Of a stretch of 64,000 nt of DNA, positions 16,698 through 26,343 are shown piece after piece. Position numbers and translations under genes: made by a program. Location: the NCBI RefSeq assembly GCF_001593605.1, contig NZ_CP012836.1:1426001-1490000 (forward strand), in the 5' to 3' direction. Below the pieces are notes generated by a model. That model had not been told where the DNA came from and searched no databases. It saw only the letters and a program-made list of their open reading frames with translations. How positions within the stretch are numbered: position 1 is the first letter of the stretch; each line of letters begins with the position of its first letter. The DNA comes from Algoriphagus sanaruensis (GTDB lineage: Bacteria > Bacteroidota > Bacteroidia > Cytophagales > Cyclobacteriaceae).

Positions 16698-19098
16698 CGG
16701 ATTTTTTATAGGTAACAAACACTCCTGCTATCAAAGTCAATACGATCAGGTATTGAAAAATGACCATCGGTGTTTTGGTGCTGTAATAACTTGCCGGAGC
16801 AAAGGTAAAGACAATTTCATGGGAACCCTGAGGAATTTCCAATCCTCTCAACAGGTAATTGACTCGGAGAATTTCAGCCTCTTTTCCGTCAATGGTCGCC
16901 GTCCATCCTTCTGGATAATAGATCTCAGAAAATACGGCTAGGCCTCCTTGAGTCATTTCCGCTTGGTATTTCAATTCATTTGGTTCATGGCTCGTCAAAT
17001 TTACCTGCCCCGAACCTGCCTTCACTTCGCCAAATTCTTGAGTGTTCAGCGTAGCTTGGATTTTAGTATTGATTTGACCCAATTGATCCATTTCAGTTTG
17101 ATTGCTAGTTACTAGAACGATCTCAGTTGGAATCCATGCAGCTCCGTTAGCTTCCGGATTTTCAAATACTGCATTTGCCTCGCTTCCGGCAATTAAATAT
17201 TTCGTGTTGAGCATGTTAATCGTGCCGATGGATTCCCAATCGAAGGTGCCTTCCTGAGCTTTCTTCACAAATTCCTGCAATTCAAACTGAAGTCGATTTT
17301 CCACTAAATCTTGATAGCGACGAAGTTTCGCTCCATGATATCCCCCCAAACTATTGAAACGGTAGCTGGTTCGAGCTCCTTGAGTCAGTCCTTCGGTGAG
17401 TGGAAGGACACGGAAATATCCTTGATCTTTAGCAATGGATTGCTCGGCTGGAGTTTCTGCAAAAAACTGTCTGGATGGATTTCCTTGGAACGATTCCTCA
17501 TTTAAATAGCGACGATTGATCGTCCATACATCGATGGTGATCAAAGCAATCAATCCTGCTCCGAGAATGAGTTCGGAGATTTTTCCTTTGAGGTAGAAAT
17601 AAATCAATCCGATGGAGAGCGCTACAAAAGCGAAACTTTTCCAAGCCGAAGAAGAAAGCATGGCCTTTCGGTCGGTTTTCATCGCAGTTACCAACCAGTC
17701 TGGGAAATTGGCGTCCGCAGCTCCTTCAAATCGGAAGAATGCTCCGGATGCAACAGCCAAAATCAAAGTTAAGCCAGCGACGATTCCTCCGGAAATCAGT
17801 AAGGGCTTGAATTCTTTGGTTTTTACGAGTCTTTCCAAGGAAATCATGCCCAAAATCGGAATGGCAAAAAGGGTCATTCCCAAAGCCATGGACACTGCTC
17901 GAAACTTATTGTAACCCGGTAAAATATCGAATAGGAGGTAGTTGAACCAAGCTAGATTTTTTCCCCAGCTTAACATCAAAGAAAGAATAATGATGGTGCC
18001 AAAAGTGATCAGGCTTTCTTTTGGCGCAGCCCATATCCCCAAAACAGCCAAGAAAACCAAAATCACACTTCCGTAAATCGGTCCTCCCGTAAATGGCTGA
18101 TCTCCCCAATACGTAGGTGCACCTTGGATAAATCCATTGATTTGGGCGGGGTCGAGTCCTTGGGCCCGAAGTGCTTTTTCCGAAGCAGAATCTTTGGGAA
18201 GAGGAGTGTTGCTGCCTCCTCCGTAAAAATCAGGCACTACTAAGGTTAATGTTTCTAGAATCCCATTGGACCAGCCAAAGGCATAGTCCTTGTCCAAACC
18301 AGCTGAGGCTGTTTCCAGAGTTGCCTGTCCTCGGGTAGAGTAGGGGCTGTATTCGAGGGCAGTGGCAAGTCTTCCGAGATTTCCTCCCACTGCCAAAAGC
18401 GCTCCAATTACCAGGAATCCGATAGTTTTGGACAATCCTCCAATTCCCTCTTTTTTCCAATCAAATACCAATCGAATAGCCACATAAATCACCGAAATGA
18501 TCAAGGTGTAGTAAGTGATTTGGAGGTGATTGAATTTGAGTTGGAGTAAAAGTCCCAGTGCTAAGAGAGCTGCACCTAGGATTTGTTTTCGCTCAAAAGC
18601 CAAGTGAATTCCTGCTAGAATCAATGGAATCAGGCAAACAGCCCAGATTTTGGCATTGTGACCAGCCTCCAGAGAAAGTAGATTATATGTATTGAATGAA
18701 AATGCAATCGCTCCTGCAATAGCGAAAATAGGTCGAACCCGGAAACTGAGTAGCAAGATGTACATACCCAGCATTCCGAAAAATAGGCCGTTGATCGGGT
18801 GTGGCAGACCTAAGGTTAGGACAGAAATCAAAAGGTTGGTAATGTCACCTGCAAACTCCAAAGAGATAAAATAGCTAGGCATTCCACCAAACATGCGGTT
18901 GGTCCAGAGGGCTTGTTCTCCAGTGGCTTCTCGATAATCGAGGACTTCTTTAGCGGAACCTTCCCATTGAAGAATGTCACTTTGGAAGATGATTTTTCCA
19001 TCAAAAACCATCGGAGAAAAGTAGAGGACAACGATGAGGTAAAACAAAATGACCCCAAGCAAGTGGGGAAGAATGTCTTTCTGAAATTGGAGTTTCAT
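16684..19098 (-). CDS. YfhO-family polytopic membrane protein
   Basis: This 804-residue protein carries about 13 hydrophobic segments and a large C-terminal extracytoplasmic domain (about 540-770) before a final membrane helix near 780. The start FSPMVFDGKIIFQSDILQ, the loop EALWTNRMFGGMPSYFIS-like region near residue 60-80 and the tail YYPEGWTATIDGKEAEILRVN with GLEIPQGSHEIVFTF are typical of the Bacteroidota YfhO family, which is GT-C-like. In Firmicutes YfhO and relatives glycosylate lipoteichoic acid; in Bacteroidota the role is unproven. It is transcribed with the downstream methyltransferase, and the 285-base gap upstream separates it from divergent ffh. Confidence 0.85.
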   Translation of the reverse strand: MKLQFQKDILPHLLGVILFYLIVVLYFSPMVFDGKIIFQSDILQWEGSAKEVLDYREATGEQALWTNRMFGGMPSYFISLEFAGDITNLLISVLTLGLPHPINGLFFGMLGMYILLLSFRVRPIFAIAGAIAFSFNTYNLLSLEAGHNAKIWAVCLIPLILAGIHLAFERKQILGAALLALGLLLQLKFNHLQITYYTLIISVIYVAIRLVFDWKKEGIGGLSKTIGFLVIGALLAVGGNLGRLATALEYSPYSTRGQATLETASAGLDKDYAFGWSNGILETLTLVVPDFYGGGSNTPLPKDSASEKALRAQGLDPAQINGFIQGAPTYWGDQPFTGGPIYGSVILVFLAVLGIWAAPKESLITFGTIIILSLMLSWGKNLAWFNYLLFDILPGYNKFRAVSMALGMTLFAIPILGMISLERLVKTKEFKPLLISGGIVAGLTLILAVASGAFFRFEGAADANFPDWLVTAMKTDRKAMLSSSAWKSFAFVALSIGLIYFYLKGKISELILGAGLIALITIDVWTINRRYLNEESFQGNPSRQFFAETPAEQSIAKDQGYFRVLPLTEGLTQGARTSYRFNSLGGYHGAKLRRYQDLVENRLQFELQEFVKKAQEGTFDWESIGTINMLNTKYLIAGSEANAVFENPEANGAAWIPTEIVLVTSNQTEMDQLGQINTKIQATLNTQEFGEVKAGSGQVNLTSHEPNELKYQAEMTQGGLAVFSEIYYPEGWTATIDGKEAEILRVNYLLRGLEIPQGSHEIVFTFAPASYYSTKTPMVIFQYLIVLTLIAGVFVTYKKSDAAV

Positions 19099-19188
19099 GC
19101 AGGCCTTGAGATACGTTCAGGCTGCAAATTAGGGATTTCGGATGAAAGAGCGAGAAGATAAGATTTCAAGATGTTCCCACAGATTTTT

Positions 19189-19304
19189 CACTCCTTCCGT
19201 CTTCGCCTTCCCGCCGTGGCGGGGTCTCCCGTATTCCCACTTTATCACATCGATCATCCGACATCGGACAGCCCATCACACTCCTTCCGTCTTCAGTCTC
19301 CCGT
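19189..19304. repeat. Pyrimidine-rich direct repeats and hairpins between yfhO and ffh
   Basis: CACTCCTTCCGTCTTC occurs at 19189-19204 and again, identically, at 19279-19294, exactly 90 bases apart. GTCTCCCGT also occurs twice (19214-19222 and 19296-19304). Between them lie a GC-rich hairpin (CCCGCC GT GGCGGG, about 19209-19222) and a second stem TCCGA CA TCGGA (19257-19268). The block contrasts with the AT-rich surroundings and seems to be a composite intergenic repeat. I see no coding potential in it. Confidence 0.55.
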
Positions 19305-19332
19305 CTTCCTTCTTATTTCCCACATATTTTCC

Positions 19333-19361
19333 TTTGTAAACACTCAAATTCATTACTTTTG
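19333..19361 (+). promoter_or_regulatory. Predicted Bacteroidota promoter of ffh
   Basis: A -33-type TTTG (19333-19336) is followed after 17 bases by TACTTTTG (19354-19361), a full match to the TAnnTTTG -7 box described for Bacteroidota sigma factor. The ffh ATG begins 22 bases downstream. Confidence 0.6.
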
Positions 19362-19383
19362 CGACAAATAGCCGAAAAGCAGC

Positions 19384-20724
19384 ATGTTTGATAATTTAAG
19401 TTTGAAGCTGGACCGGGCTTTCAAAACCCTGAAAGGAACCGGAAAAATCACCGAAATCAACGTCGCATCTACCGTAAAGGAGATCAGAAGAGCCCTGATC
19501 GATGCCGACGTCAACTATAAAGTAGCCAAAGAAGTCACCGATAAGATCAAGGACGAGGCTATGGGCCGGGATGTGTTGATCTCCGTTTCTCCAGGGCAAC
19601 TTTTGGTTAAAATCACTCAGGAAGAACTGACCAAGCTGATGGGCGGTTCCAAAGTGGATATCAAACTCAGTGGTGATCCTGCAGTGATCCTAATCTCAGG
19701 TTTGCAGGGTTCGGGTAAGACGACATTTACTGGTAAGCTCGGAAATTTGCTTAAAAAGCAAGGCCGTCAGGTGTTATTGGTGGCTTGTGATATTTATCGT
19801 CCTGCTGCGATTGATCAATTGAAAGTTTTGGGTGAGCAGATTGGTGTGGAGGTTTATGCTGAGCCTGAAAATAAAAATGCCCTTCAAATCGCCAACAATG
19901 CGATTGCCTATGCCAAGAAAACCGGTAAGAAGACGGTCGTAGTCGATACAGCAGGTCGTTTGGCAGTGGACGAGCAGATGATGAAGGAGATTGAAGAGCT
20001 GAAAAAAGCACTCAATCCTTCTGAAACACTTTTTGTGGTGGACTCGATGACGGGTCAGGATGCAGTAAATACCGCCCGTACTTTTGACGAGCGTCTCAAT
20101 TTCGACGGGGTTGTTTTGACCAAGTTGGACGGTGATACACGTGGTGGTGCGGCTATTTCCATTCGCCACGTAGTTAACAAGCCGATCAAATTCATTTCTA
20201 CAGGCGAAAAGATGGAGAACCTTGATGTCTTCCATCCAGATCGTATGGCGCAACGAATCCTAGGTATGGGTGACGTGATTTCCCTCGTGGAGCGTGCACA
20301 GCAAGCCTTTGATGAGGACGAGGCCAAGCGAATCAATGCCAAAATCCGTCAGAACAACTTCAACTTTGATGACTTCCTTTCTCAGCTCGAGCAGGTGAAA
20401 AAGATGGGTAATATCAAAGACCTGATCGGGATGATCCCAGGAATGGGAAAGGCGATGAAGGGATTGGATATCGACGAAAACAGCTTTAAGCCAATCGAAG
20501 CGATCATCCGAAGTATGACCCCTCACGAGCGTCAGAATCCTGATGTGATCAATGGCAGCCGTAGAAAGCGGATTGCTGATGGTGCCGGCAGAAATATCAC
20601 GGAAGTCAATAATTTGATGAAGCAGTTTGACGATATGCGCAAGCTGATGAAGAAAATGAATCAAATGGGGGGCGCTAAGCAGGCCTTAGGACGAATGGTG
20701 CCTCCAGGAATGGGAAGAAGGTAA
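19384..20724 (+). CDS. ffh: Signal recognition particle protein Ffh
   Basis: This 446-residue protein has the N domain (1-90), the SRP GTPase G domain with P-loop GLQGSGKTT, DTAGRL, TKLDGDTRGGA and the SRP-specific insertion VACDIYRPAA, and a methionine-rich M domain from about 300 (IPGMGKAMKGLDIDE, SMTPHERQNPD, SRRKRIADGAG) that binds 4.5S RNA and signal sequences. Length and ending (MVPPGMGRR) are standard. It targets ribosomes making membrane proteins to FtsY. It stands alone with its own promoter and a terminator about 60 bases downstream. Confidence 0.98.
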   Translation: MFDNLSLKLDRAFKTLKGTGKITEINVASTVKEIRRALIDADVNYKVAKEVTDKIKDEAMGRDVLISVSPGQLLVKITQEELTKLMGGSKVDIKLSGDPAVILISGLQGSGKTTFTGKLGNLLKKQGRQVLLVACDIYRPAAIDQLKVLGEQIGVEVYAEPENKNALQIANNAIAYAKKTGKKTVVVDTAGRLAVDEQMMKEIEELKKALNPSETLFVVDSMTGQDAVNTARTFDERLNFDGVVLTKLDGDTRGGAAISIRHVVNKPIKFISTGEKMENLDVFHPDRMAQRILGMGDVISLVERAQQAFDEDEAKRINAKIRQNNFNFDDFLSQLEQVKKMGNIKDLIGMIPGMGKAMKGLDIDENSFKPIEAIIRSMTPHERQNPDVINGSRRKRIADGAGRNITEVNNLMKQFDDMRKLMKKMNQMGGAKQALGRMVPPGMGRR

Positions 20725-20728
20725 GGGG

Positions 20729-20757
20729 ATTTACGATTGTTGAATTACGATTTACGA
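20729..20757. repeat. Short TTACGA repeat cluster after ffh
   Basis: ATTTACGA occurs at 20729-20736 and 20750-20757 with a third AATTACGA between (20743-20750). The motif is of the short intergenic kind; function unknown and possibly chance. Confidence 0.3.
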
Positions 20758-20784
20758 AATTCCTTGGTGCTCAAAGATAGTTAG

Positions 20785-20810
20785 CCCGATCAGAACTGGT
20801 CGGGTTTTTT
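20785..20810 (+). terminator. Rho-independent terminator of ffh
   Basis: A stem CCCGA/TCGGG (20785-20789 with 20800-20804), extended by a further G-C and wobble pair, closes on an AGAACT loop and is followed by six T residues. Confidence 0.8.
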
Positions 20811-20935
20811 ATTTTATCTGGAAGATTAGATAGTTCCAATTGTATCAGATCTAATTAGATATGAATCTTTCTGCCTTTCAAGAAAACCTTACTTTTCTCA
20901 ACACCCAATCCTAATTACTCCCCAACCTCCATGCT

Positions 20936-21412
20936 TTAATAAAGTGTCTTATCTCCCTTTTCTTTCCACAGGTCAAAAGCTTTTAGGCTTTCTTCCCGCA
21001 TCATAGCAATCATCGGAATCTGACGCTTTTCAGGAATGATTTCAATTTCCTGATAGATAAACTCATCGTCAAAACCCGCATCGGCAGCGTCCTCTTTGGT
21101 GCATGCATAAAATACTCTGGCAGGTCTTGCCCAAAAAATAGCTCCCAAGCACATGGGGCAGGGTTCGCAGGAGGTGTAGACTTCGCAGCCTTCGAGTTGG
21201 AAGTTATTCAGATTCTTACAGGCCTCACGGATGGCGACGACTTCGGCATGGGCAGTGGGATCGTTGGTTTTCAAAACCATATTTGAGCCCTGACCGATGA
21301 TCTTTCCGTCTTTGACGATCACGCAGCCAAAAGGGCCGCCATTGCCGGTAAGCATCCCGTTTTTTGCCAGTTCGATGGCCTGTCTCATGAAGTTTTTCTG
21401 GGAATCAGTCAT
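20936..21412 (-). CDS. guaD: Guanine deaminase (CDA-fold nucleoside deaminase)
   Basis: This 158-residue protein has the cytidine-deaminase zinc motifs: H55 and E57 in PTAHAEVVAIREA and C82/C85 in SCEPCPMC. The region after the zinc site, YACTKEDAADAGFDDEFIYQEI, and the short aromatic ending DKTLY match small bacterial guanine deaminases, where the FDD segment and C-terminal tail close over the guanine, rather than tRNA adenosine deaminase TadA. The reaction would be guanine to xanthine. I use the ATG at 21412; a GTG 48 bases upstream would add a stretch unlike the family. No purine genes flank it. Confidence 0.85.
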   Translation of the reverse strand: MTDSQKNFMRQAIELAKNGMLTGNGGPFGCVIVKDGKIIGQGSNMVLKTNDPTAHAEVVAIREACKNLNNFQLEGCEVYTSCEPCPMCLGAIFWARPARVFYACTKEDAADAGFDDEFIYQEIEIIPEKRQIPMIAMMREESLKAFDLWKEKGDKTLY

Positions 21413-21619
21413 GGGATAAAGGTAGTCATCAGTGTTGAGTAAACAGTGGTCAGGGTTCACAAGGAAATGGTCAGTTCTAGTTGAAAAAAATAGGCGATCA
21501 GTTCTTGATGGCTGAGACTAGGTCATAGGGTAATTGAAAATGTGAATTTAAATTAGACTAGGCTTAGACTCCACTCAGCTTGACAAGCTGTTAACTGAGG
21601 CTGCTGACTGACCTCTGCC

Positions 21620-22366
21620 TCAACTTATCCACTTGCTTAAAAACTCCAAAAATTGATCTTTGTAGTTGTCTCCGACAGAGATCTGGTGATTGCCGATTTG
21701 AATGACATTTTTTGATACTGAATCAATATGATCCAGGGAAACAATAAAGGATCGATGTACCCGCATAAATTTTTCGGAAGGAAGAAGTTCCTCCATATTT
21801 TTCATGCTCGTCAGGGAAAGAATAGGATTGGGCTTTGATTTGAGATGAACCTTGACATAATCCTTATAAGCTTCTACATGGGTTATGTCTTGAAGCATGA
21901 CTTTGACCAATTGATATTCCACCTTCAGGAAAATATACTCAGGCTTAGCTTGGGAATCTTGTCGAATTTGTGGTTTATCAGATTGAGTGGCCCGTTCGAA
22001 ATATTGGTAGGCTTTGGAAGCTGCTGCCAAAAATTCTTCATAAGAATAGGGTTTAAGCAGGTAATCCAAGGCGTCCACTTTGTATCCTTCGATAGCAAAC
22101 TGATGGTAGGCTGTACAAAATATGATTCGGGTTTTGTCCGAATTTTTCTTCCCATCCAATATTCTGGCTAATTCCATTCCCGAAAGGTCCGGCATTTGAA
22201 TGTCCATAAAAATGAGTTGAACCGGATTTTGGTTTAAAAAGCTCAGGGCCTCAATTGCATTTGAAAATTTCCCAACCAATTCCAAAAAGGAAGTTTGGTT
22301 GATGAATTTGGTCAAAAGCTCCAGAGCAAGAGGTTCATCATCTACAGCAATACAGGTGATTTTCAT
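21620..22366 (-). CDS. LytTR-type response regulator
   Basis: This 248-residue protein has a CheY-like receiver (1-120) with acidic residues D9/D10, phosphoacceptor D55 in FMDIQMPD, T85 and K106 in LLKPYS, and a C-terminal LytTR DNA-binding domain (about 145-245, MRVHRSFIVSLDHI core). LytTR regulators bind pairs of short direct repeats upstream of their targets. The gene overlaps the end of its partner kinase by 4 bases (ATGA). The outer-membrane receptor gene at 23704, divergent from this pair, is an obvious candidate target but that is inference. Confidence 0.93.
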   Translation of the reverse strand: MKITCIAVDDEPLALELLTKFINQTSFLELVGKFSNAIEALSFLNQNPVQLIFMDIQMPDLSGMELARILDGKKNSDKTRIIFCTAYHQFAIEGYKVDALDYLLKPYSYEEFLAAASKAYQYFERATQSDKPQIRQDSQAKPEYIFLKVEYQLVKVMLQDITHVEAYKDYVKVHLKSKPNPILSLTSMKNMEELLPSEKFMRVHRSFIVSLDHIDSVSKNVIQIGNHQISVGDNYKDQFLEFLSKWIS

Positions 22367-23445
22367 CCCAGGTCAATGGTAAGTGTTACCCAATACTGCT
22401 GAGTTGCGTCGTCTTTACCAAATTTTAGGCGATGTTTTTCGGGGTAGATCAAACTCAATCTTCGTTGGGTATTGACTAATCCGATTCCGCTTTCGTGTGC
22501 TTCAGGGCTGTCTTGGTTGATTGGGAAAATGCGATTCTTGGTTTCAAAAAAGACAGTATTTCCCATGATTTCCATCTTGATCAGGATATTGCTTTCCTGC
22601 TGCGAACTTACCCCGTGCTTGAAGCAATTTTCAAGAAAAGGAAGGAAAATCATAGGTGCGATCACCAAATCTTCCTTGGGTTCGTCAATTTGAATTTCCA
22701 GTCGGACCTTTGAAGACAAACGCATTTTCATCAACTCGATGTAGTCCTCAATGAATCGAACTTCCTTGGAAAGTAAGGTTTCGTTTTTTTGATTTTCGTA
22801 AAGGACATATCGCATCATCCGAGACAGTTTGAGCAAGGCTTCTTGTGCTTTGCTCACATCCAAATTGGTCAAAGAATAAATGTTATTAAGCGTATTGAAG
22901 AAAAAGTGAGGATTGATTTGAGCTCTCAGGTAGGAGAGTTCGGTGTTAATGCGTTGACGATCAAGTTCCCGACGAACTGATTCGTCTTTTTGCCATTTTT
23001 CAACCAAGGCAACCGAGGTGCTCAATCCAATTGAAATTACATAGAGTAGGAGCTGAAATACATCCCCAGGAAGCCAGCGTTTTTTGGGATTGAATGGTCT
23101 GTCTGAGTTGAAAGTCGCATGCATCTCCTTAGCATATCCGGAGATTTGTTCGAAATACACGATCATTCCGTAGAAAATCACTGCTCCGAGAATGATGATC
23201 AATAGGTAGAGGTAGTTTTTTCCTTTGAGCAAAACTCGAGGAACTACCAAAGAAGAATTAGAATAAAAAATAGCAATTAGTGTACCCAGTAGGAATGCTT
23301 GTTTGAACCAATACTGAATGGGTAGATTGATTTCTCCCATTCTCCATGAAAGTGGAGAAAGGAGTAGCAATACCACACAAAGCATAATCCAGCCCAGAAA
23401 ATGGACAAGGATGGATAAGTTCTTTTTGGGGGAGAAAGAAAGCAT
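22363..23445 (-). CDS. LytS-like sensor histidine kinase
   Basis: This 360-residue membrane kinase has four hydrophobic segments (about 12-31, 48-66, 77-97, 128-147), a short coiled stretch, and the His_kinase (PF06580) domain with phospho-acceptor H180 in QINPHFFFNTLNNI. The ATP-binding part follows with LPFLENCFKHGV (N box) and SGIGLVNTQRRL (G box). It lacks a large periplasmic sensor domain, so the signal is probably sensed in or near the membrane. It forms a two-gene operon with the LytTR regulator. Confidence 0.93.
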   Translation of the reverse strand: MLSFSPKKNLSILVHFLGWIMLCVVLLLLSPLSWRMGEINLPIQYWFKQAFLLGTLIAIFYSNSSLVVPRVLLKGKNYLYLLIIILGAVIFYGMIVYFEQISGYAKEMHATFNSDRPFNPKKRWLPGDVFQLLLYVISIGLSTSVALVEKWQKDESVRRELDRQRINTELSYLRAQINPHFFFNTLNNIYSLTNLDVSKAQEALLKLSRMMRYVLYENQKNETLLSKEVRFIEDYIELMKMRLSSKVRLEIQIDEPKEDLVIAPMIFLPFLENCFKHGVSSQQESNILIKMEIMGNTVFFETKNRIFPINQDSPEAHESGIGLVNTQRRLSLIYPEKHRLKFGKDDATQQYWVTLTIDLG

Positions 23446-23703
23446 TTCGTTGGTTTTCAGTATCCAAACTAAGGTAATTTCTCGCTTAGCCTCAAATCAA
23501 ATCTACCAATACCCATCAATTGGCTATGAAAACACGATATGAACGGATAAACATGGGATTTGCGATATACCCCAGTTTTATCCCCGTATTTGGGGCCTTG
23601 GTCGACGAAAGGGTTTGTCTGGTCTATTACATTTTTTAAGGCCAAACCGTACCGCCAACTTTGAAGTATCAATAGGCAAGTGCCCTAATTTGAAAACTGA
23701 ACC

Positions 23704-26223
23704 ATGAAAAATTTACTAGTACAAGTTCTCTTTTTATCCCTTTTGACGGTAGGTTTTGCCTCCGCTCAGCAAACTGGAGATTCCAAGACCCCTGCAAGGA
23801 TTATTGGAGTAGCCAAAGATTTAAAATCTGGAGAAGCGGTAGGTTATGCAACTGCCGCCCTTTACAAGGCTGGATCTGATGTTTCTACGGCAGGAGCTGT
23901 GGCCGACGGAGACGGGGTGTTTTATATCACCGGATTTTCTTTAGGTACCTATGAACTTCAAGTTTCCTTTTTGGGATATGAGACAGTAAAACGTACCATC
24001 AATATCAATTCATTGACTGCCGATATCAATCTAGGCGAAATCGGAATGTCTGACGAAGGAGTTGCACTTCAAGAAGTTACCGTGCAGGGACAGCGAGAAT
24101 TGATCGAAGAGCGAGTGGATCGTACGATCTATAAAGCTGAAAACGATCGAACCACTGCAGGTGGAGACGCTACGGATGTATTGAGAAGGGTGCCCATGCT
24201 TTCTGTTGACTTGGATGGAAACGTGTCCATGCGGGGAAGTTCAAACATCTTGGTTTTGATCGATAACCGACCATCTGCCATTGCTGCATCATCCATTTCC
24301 GATGCTTTGAGACAAATCCCTGCTGATGAAATTAAGGCAGTGGAGGTGATTACTTCACCATCTGCAAGATTTGATGCAGAGGGTACTTCAGGGGTAATCA
24401 ATATCGTTACTAAGAAAAATAACCTTCAAGGCGTAACCATGAATATCAATTCCGGTGCTGGTTTGAGAGGTTCTAATTTTGGATTGCAAGGAAGTGCCCG
24501 AAAAGGAAAATTTGGATTTTCATTGGGAGGCTTTGGACGTGCAGGGTACAATATTTTGGGAAGATTTGAAAACGAGCAGCTTTTCCCACTTCAGTCTAGC
24601 ATTACTTCGATCCGACAGTCTGCCAATACAGAGAGACGCGATATGTTTGGTCGATACAATTTTGGAGTTGACTACGAAATCAATCAATATAATTTCATCA
24701 CTGGTTCTGTCAATTTTGGTTTTAGAAATTCAAATAACGAGCAGACAAACTTCCTGACGCAAACATTTGCCGGCGATCAATTGCTTTCTTCCCTAAATCG
24801 AATGACTAATACCAAGGATAACTCAAACTCGGTGGATGTCAGCTTGAATTACACCAAGACTTTTGAGAAAAAAGGAAAAGAACTTAGCATTCTTACGCTA
24901 TATAGCTTGAACGACCGTGAAAATTCCTTCACAAATACCTTGTACGAAACAGAGAATTTGGAAGAAGTCTTCTCAAGAATTAGAAACGTGAACCCAAGTA
25001 AAAATGAAGAGTTCACCGTCCAAGTTGATTATGTAACCCCACTTGATCAAAAGGGTACCCAGATTATTGAATACGGAGCTAAAAATATTCTTAGAAAAGC
25101 AAGCTCTGATTTCTCCTACTTCTTGTCACAAGGTACCGGCGATTTTGTGGAAGATCCTAACCCTTCTCGTACCAACCAGTTCAGCTATGATCAAAACGTC
25201 ACCGCAGGATACCTATCTCTTACATTTCCTGTGTTGAAAAACTATGTCTTGAAGCCAGGACTTCGCTACGAGTACACTTCCATTAATGCGGAATTTGCAA
25301 ATGAGTTTCAAGCGGAAATTCCTTCTTATGGAACCCTTGTGCCATCTGTGAATGCTAGCCGAAGATTGAAAAACGGCAATATGATTAAGCTTGCCTATAA
25401 CCGAAGAATTCAGCGTCCTTCACTTCGATTCTTGAATCCGAATATTGAAGCTTCAAATCCACTTCAGATTTCCCAAGGTAATCCAGAATTGGATCCAGAA
25501 TTGACTGACAACTACGAATTGGGCTATAGCACATTCATAAAAGGTACCACGCTAAACTTCACTGGATTTTACCGAAATACTACAGGTTCAATTCAGGCAC
25601 TTCGGACCGTTCAGGAAGATGGAGTAATCTTTACTTCCTATGAAAATATCGGTCGTGAGCAAGCCATCGGTTCCAGTGTGTTTATGAATATCAATATCAG
25701 CAATAAATTCTCCTTGAATGGAGGGTTTGACGCCTACTATGCAATTCTTGACAATGGACTTACTGATCCCCAGTTTGCTGCGCAAAATGAAGGATTTGTA
25801 GTCGGCGGTAGAATGTTTGGGAACTATACATTTCCTAAAAACTGGCAGATTCAATTGTTCAGTTTTGCTAGAGGTCGCCAGGTTCAGCTTCAAGGTACTT
25901 CAGGAGGGTTCGCCGCTTATGGGTTAAATCTTAATAAGCAGTTCAATGAGAAAAGAGGTTCCATTGGATTCGGTGCCGAAAACTTCTTAGCTAAGGAATT
26001 TATCATTCGAAATCAAATTATCACCCCAACTATCATTCAAAACAGTACCAGTGCCATCCGAAATCTGAACTTCAAGGTCAATTTCAGCTACCGAATCGGA
26101 AAGTTGAGTATGGATCAGCGTCCTCGAAGAAGAAAGTCGATCAATAATGATGACTTGAAAGACGGAGGAGATGGAGGACAAATGGAGAACCAAGGAGGTG
26201 CCGCTCCAGTCCGAAACAGATAA
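23704..26223 (+). CDS. TonB-dependent receptor-like outer-membrane beta-barrel protein
   Basis: This 839-residue protein starts with a signal peptide (cleavage near ASAQ at 19-22), a carboxypeptidase-regulatory-like beta domain (about 30-120), a plug domain (DVLRRVPMLSVDLDGNVSMRG, then PSARFDAEGTSGVINIVTKK) and a barrel of roughly 600 residues of the OMP_b-brl_3 type. It lacks the SusC signature and has no SusD partner, so it is more likely a siderophore-, peptide- or unknown-ligand receptor. The end is odd: after the last barrel strands comes a charged and glycine-rich tail (RPRRRKS then DGGDGGQMENQGG), probably facing the periplasm or surface. It is divergent from the LytS/LytTR pair. Confidence 0.88.
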   Translation: MKNLLVQVLFLSLLTVGFASAQQTGDSKTPARIIGVAKDLKSGEAVGYATAALYKAGSDVSTAGAVADGDGVFYITGFSLGTYELQVSFLGYETVKRTININSLTADINLGEIGMSDEGVALQEVTVQGQRELIEERVDRTIYKAENDRTTAGGDATDVLRRVPMLSVDLDGNVSMRGSSNILVLIDNRPSAIAASSISDALRQIPADEIKAVEVITSPSARFDAEGTSGVINIVTKKNNLQGVTMNINSGAGLRGSNFGLQGSARKGKFGFSLGGFGRAGYNILGRFENEQLFPLQSSITSIRQSANTERRDMFGRYNFGVDYEINQYNFITGSVNFGFRNSNNEQTNFLTQTFAGDQLLSSLNRMTNTKDNSNSVDVSLNYTKTFEKKGKELSILTLYSLNDRENSFTNTLYETENLEEVFSRIRNVNPSKNEEFTVQVDYVTPLDQKGTQIIEYGAKNILRKASSDFSYFLSQGTGDFVEDPNPSRTNQFSYDQNVTAGYLSLTFPVLKNYVLKPGLRYEYTSINAEFANEFQAEIPSYGTLVPSVNASRRLKNGNMIKLAYNRRIQRPSLRFLNPNIEASNPLQISQGNPELDPELTDNYELGYSTFIKGTTLNFTGFYRNTTGSIQALRTVQEDGVIFTSYENIGREQAIGSSVFMNINISNKFSLNGGFDAYYAILDNGLTDPQFAAQNEGFVVGGRMFGNYTFPKNWQIQLFSFARGRQVQLQGTSGGFAAYGLNLNKQFNEKRGSIGFGAENFLAKEFIIRNQIITPTIIQNSTSAIRNLNFKVNFSYRIGKLSMDQRPRRRKSINNDDLKDGGDGGQMENQGGAAPVRNR

Positions 26224-26286
26224 GAAAACTGGAACAAATGAATCTTAATCTTTTAAAATACGATAGATAGATTGGGTAACAAAAAA

Positions 26287-26315
26287 CCCGGACAGTGTAT
26301 GTTCGGGCTTTTTTT
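26287..26315 (+). terminator. Terminator of the TonB-type receptor gene
   Basis: CCCGGACA (26287-26294) pairs with TGTTCGGG (26300-26307) with one G-U pair around a 5-base loop and is followed by C and seven T residues. Confidence 0.85.
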
Positions 26316-26343
26316 CTGACATGAAATTATAGGGGTGTTTGAA

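Noticed and set aside
19142..19371. Two overlapping short ORFs in the gap before ffh
   Set aside because: They are made of the direct repeats and overlap the ffh promoter; no coding features.
19774..20253. 159-codon ORF on the minus strand inside ffh
   Set aside because: It is antisense to the strongly conserved ffh G domain and its product has no recognisable motif; an open frame by codon bias.
21574..21599. Palindrome CAGCTTG-A-CAAGCTG after the LytTR gene as a terminator
   Set aside because: The stem is good but no T-run follows on the minus strand, so a terminator call is not supported; left as an unexplained dyad.
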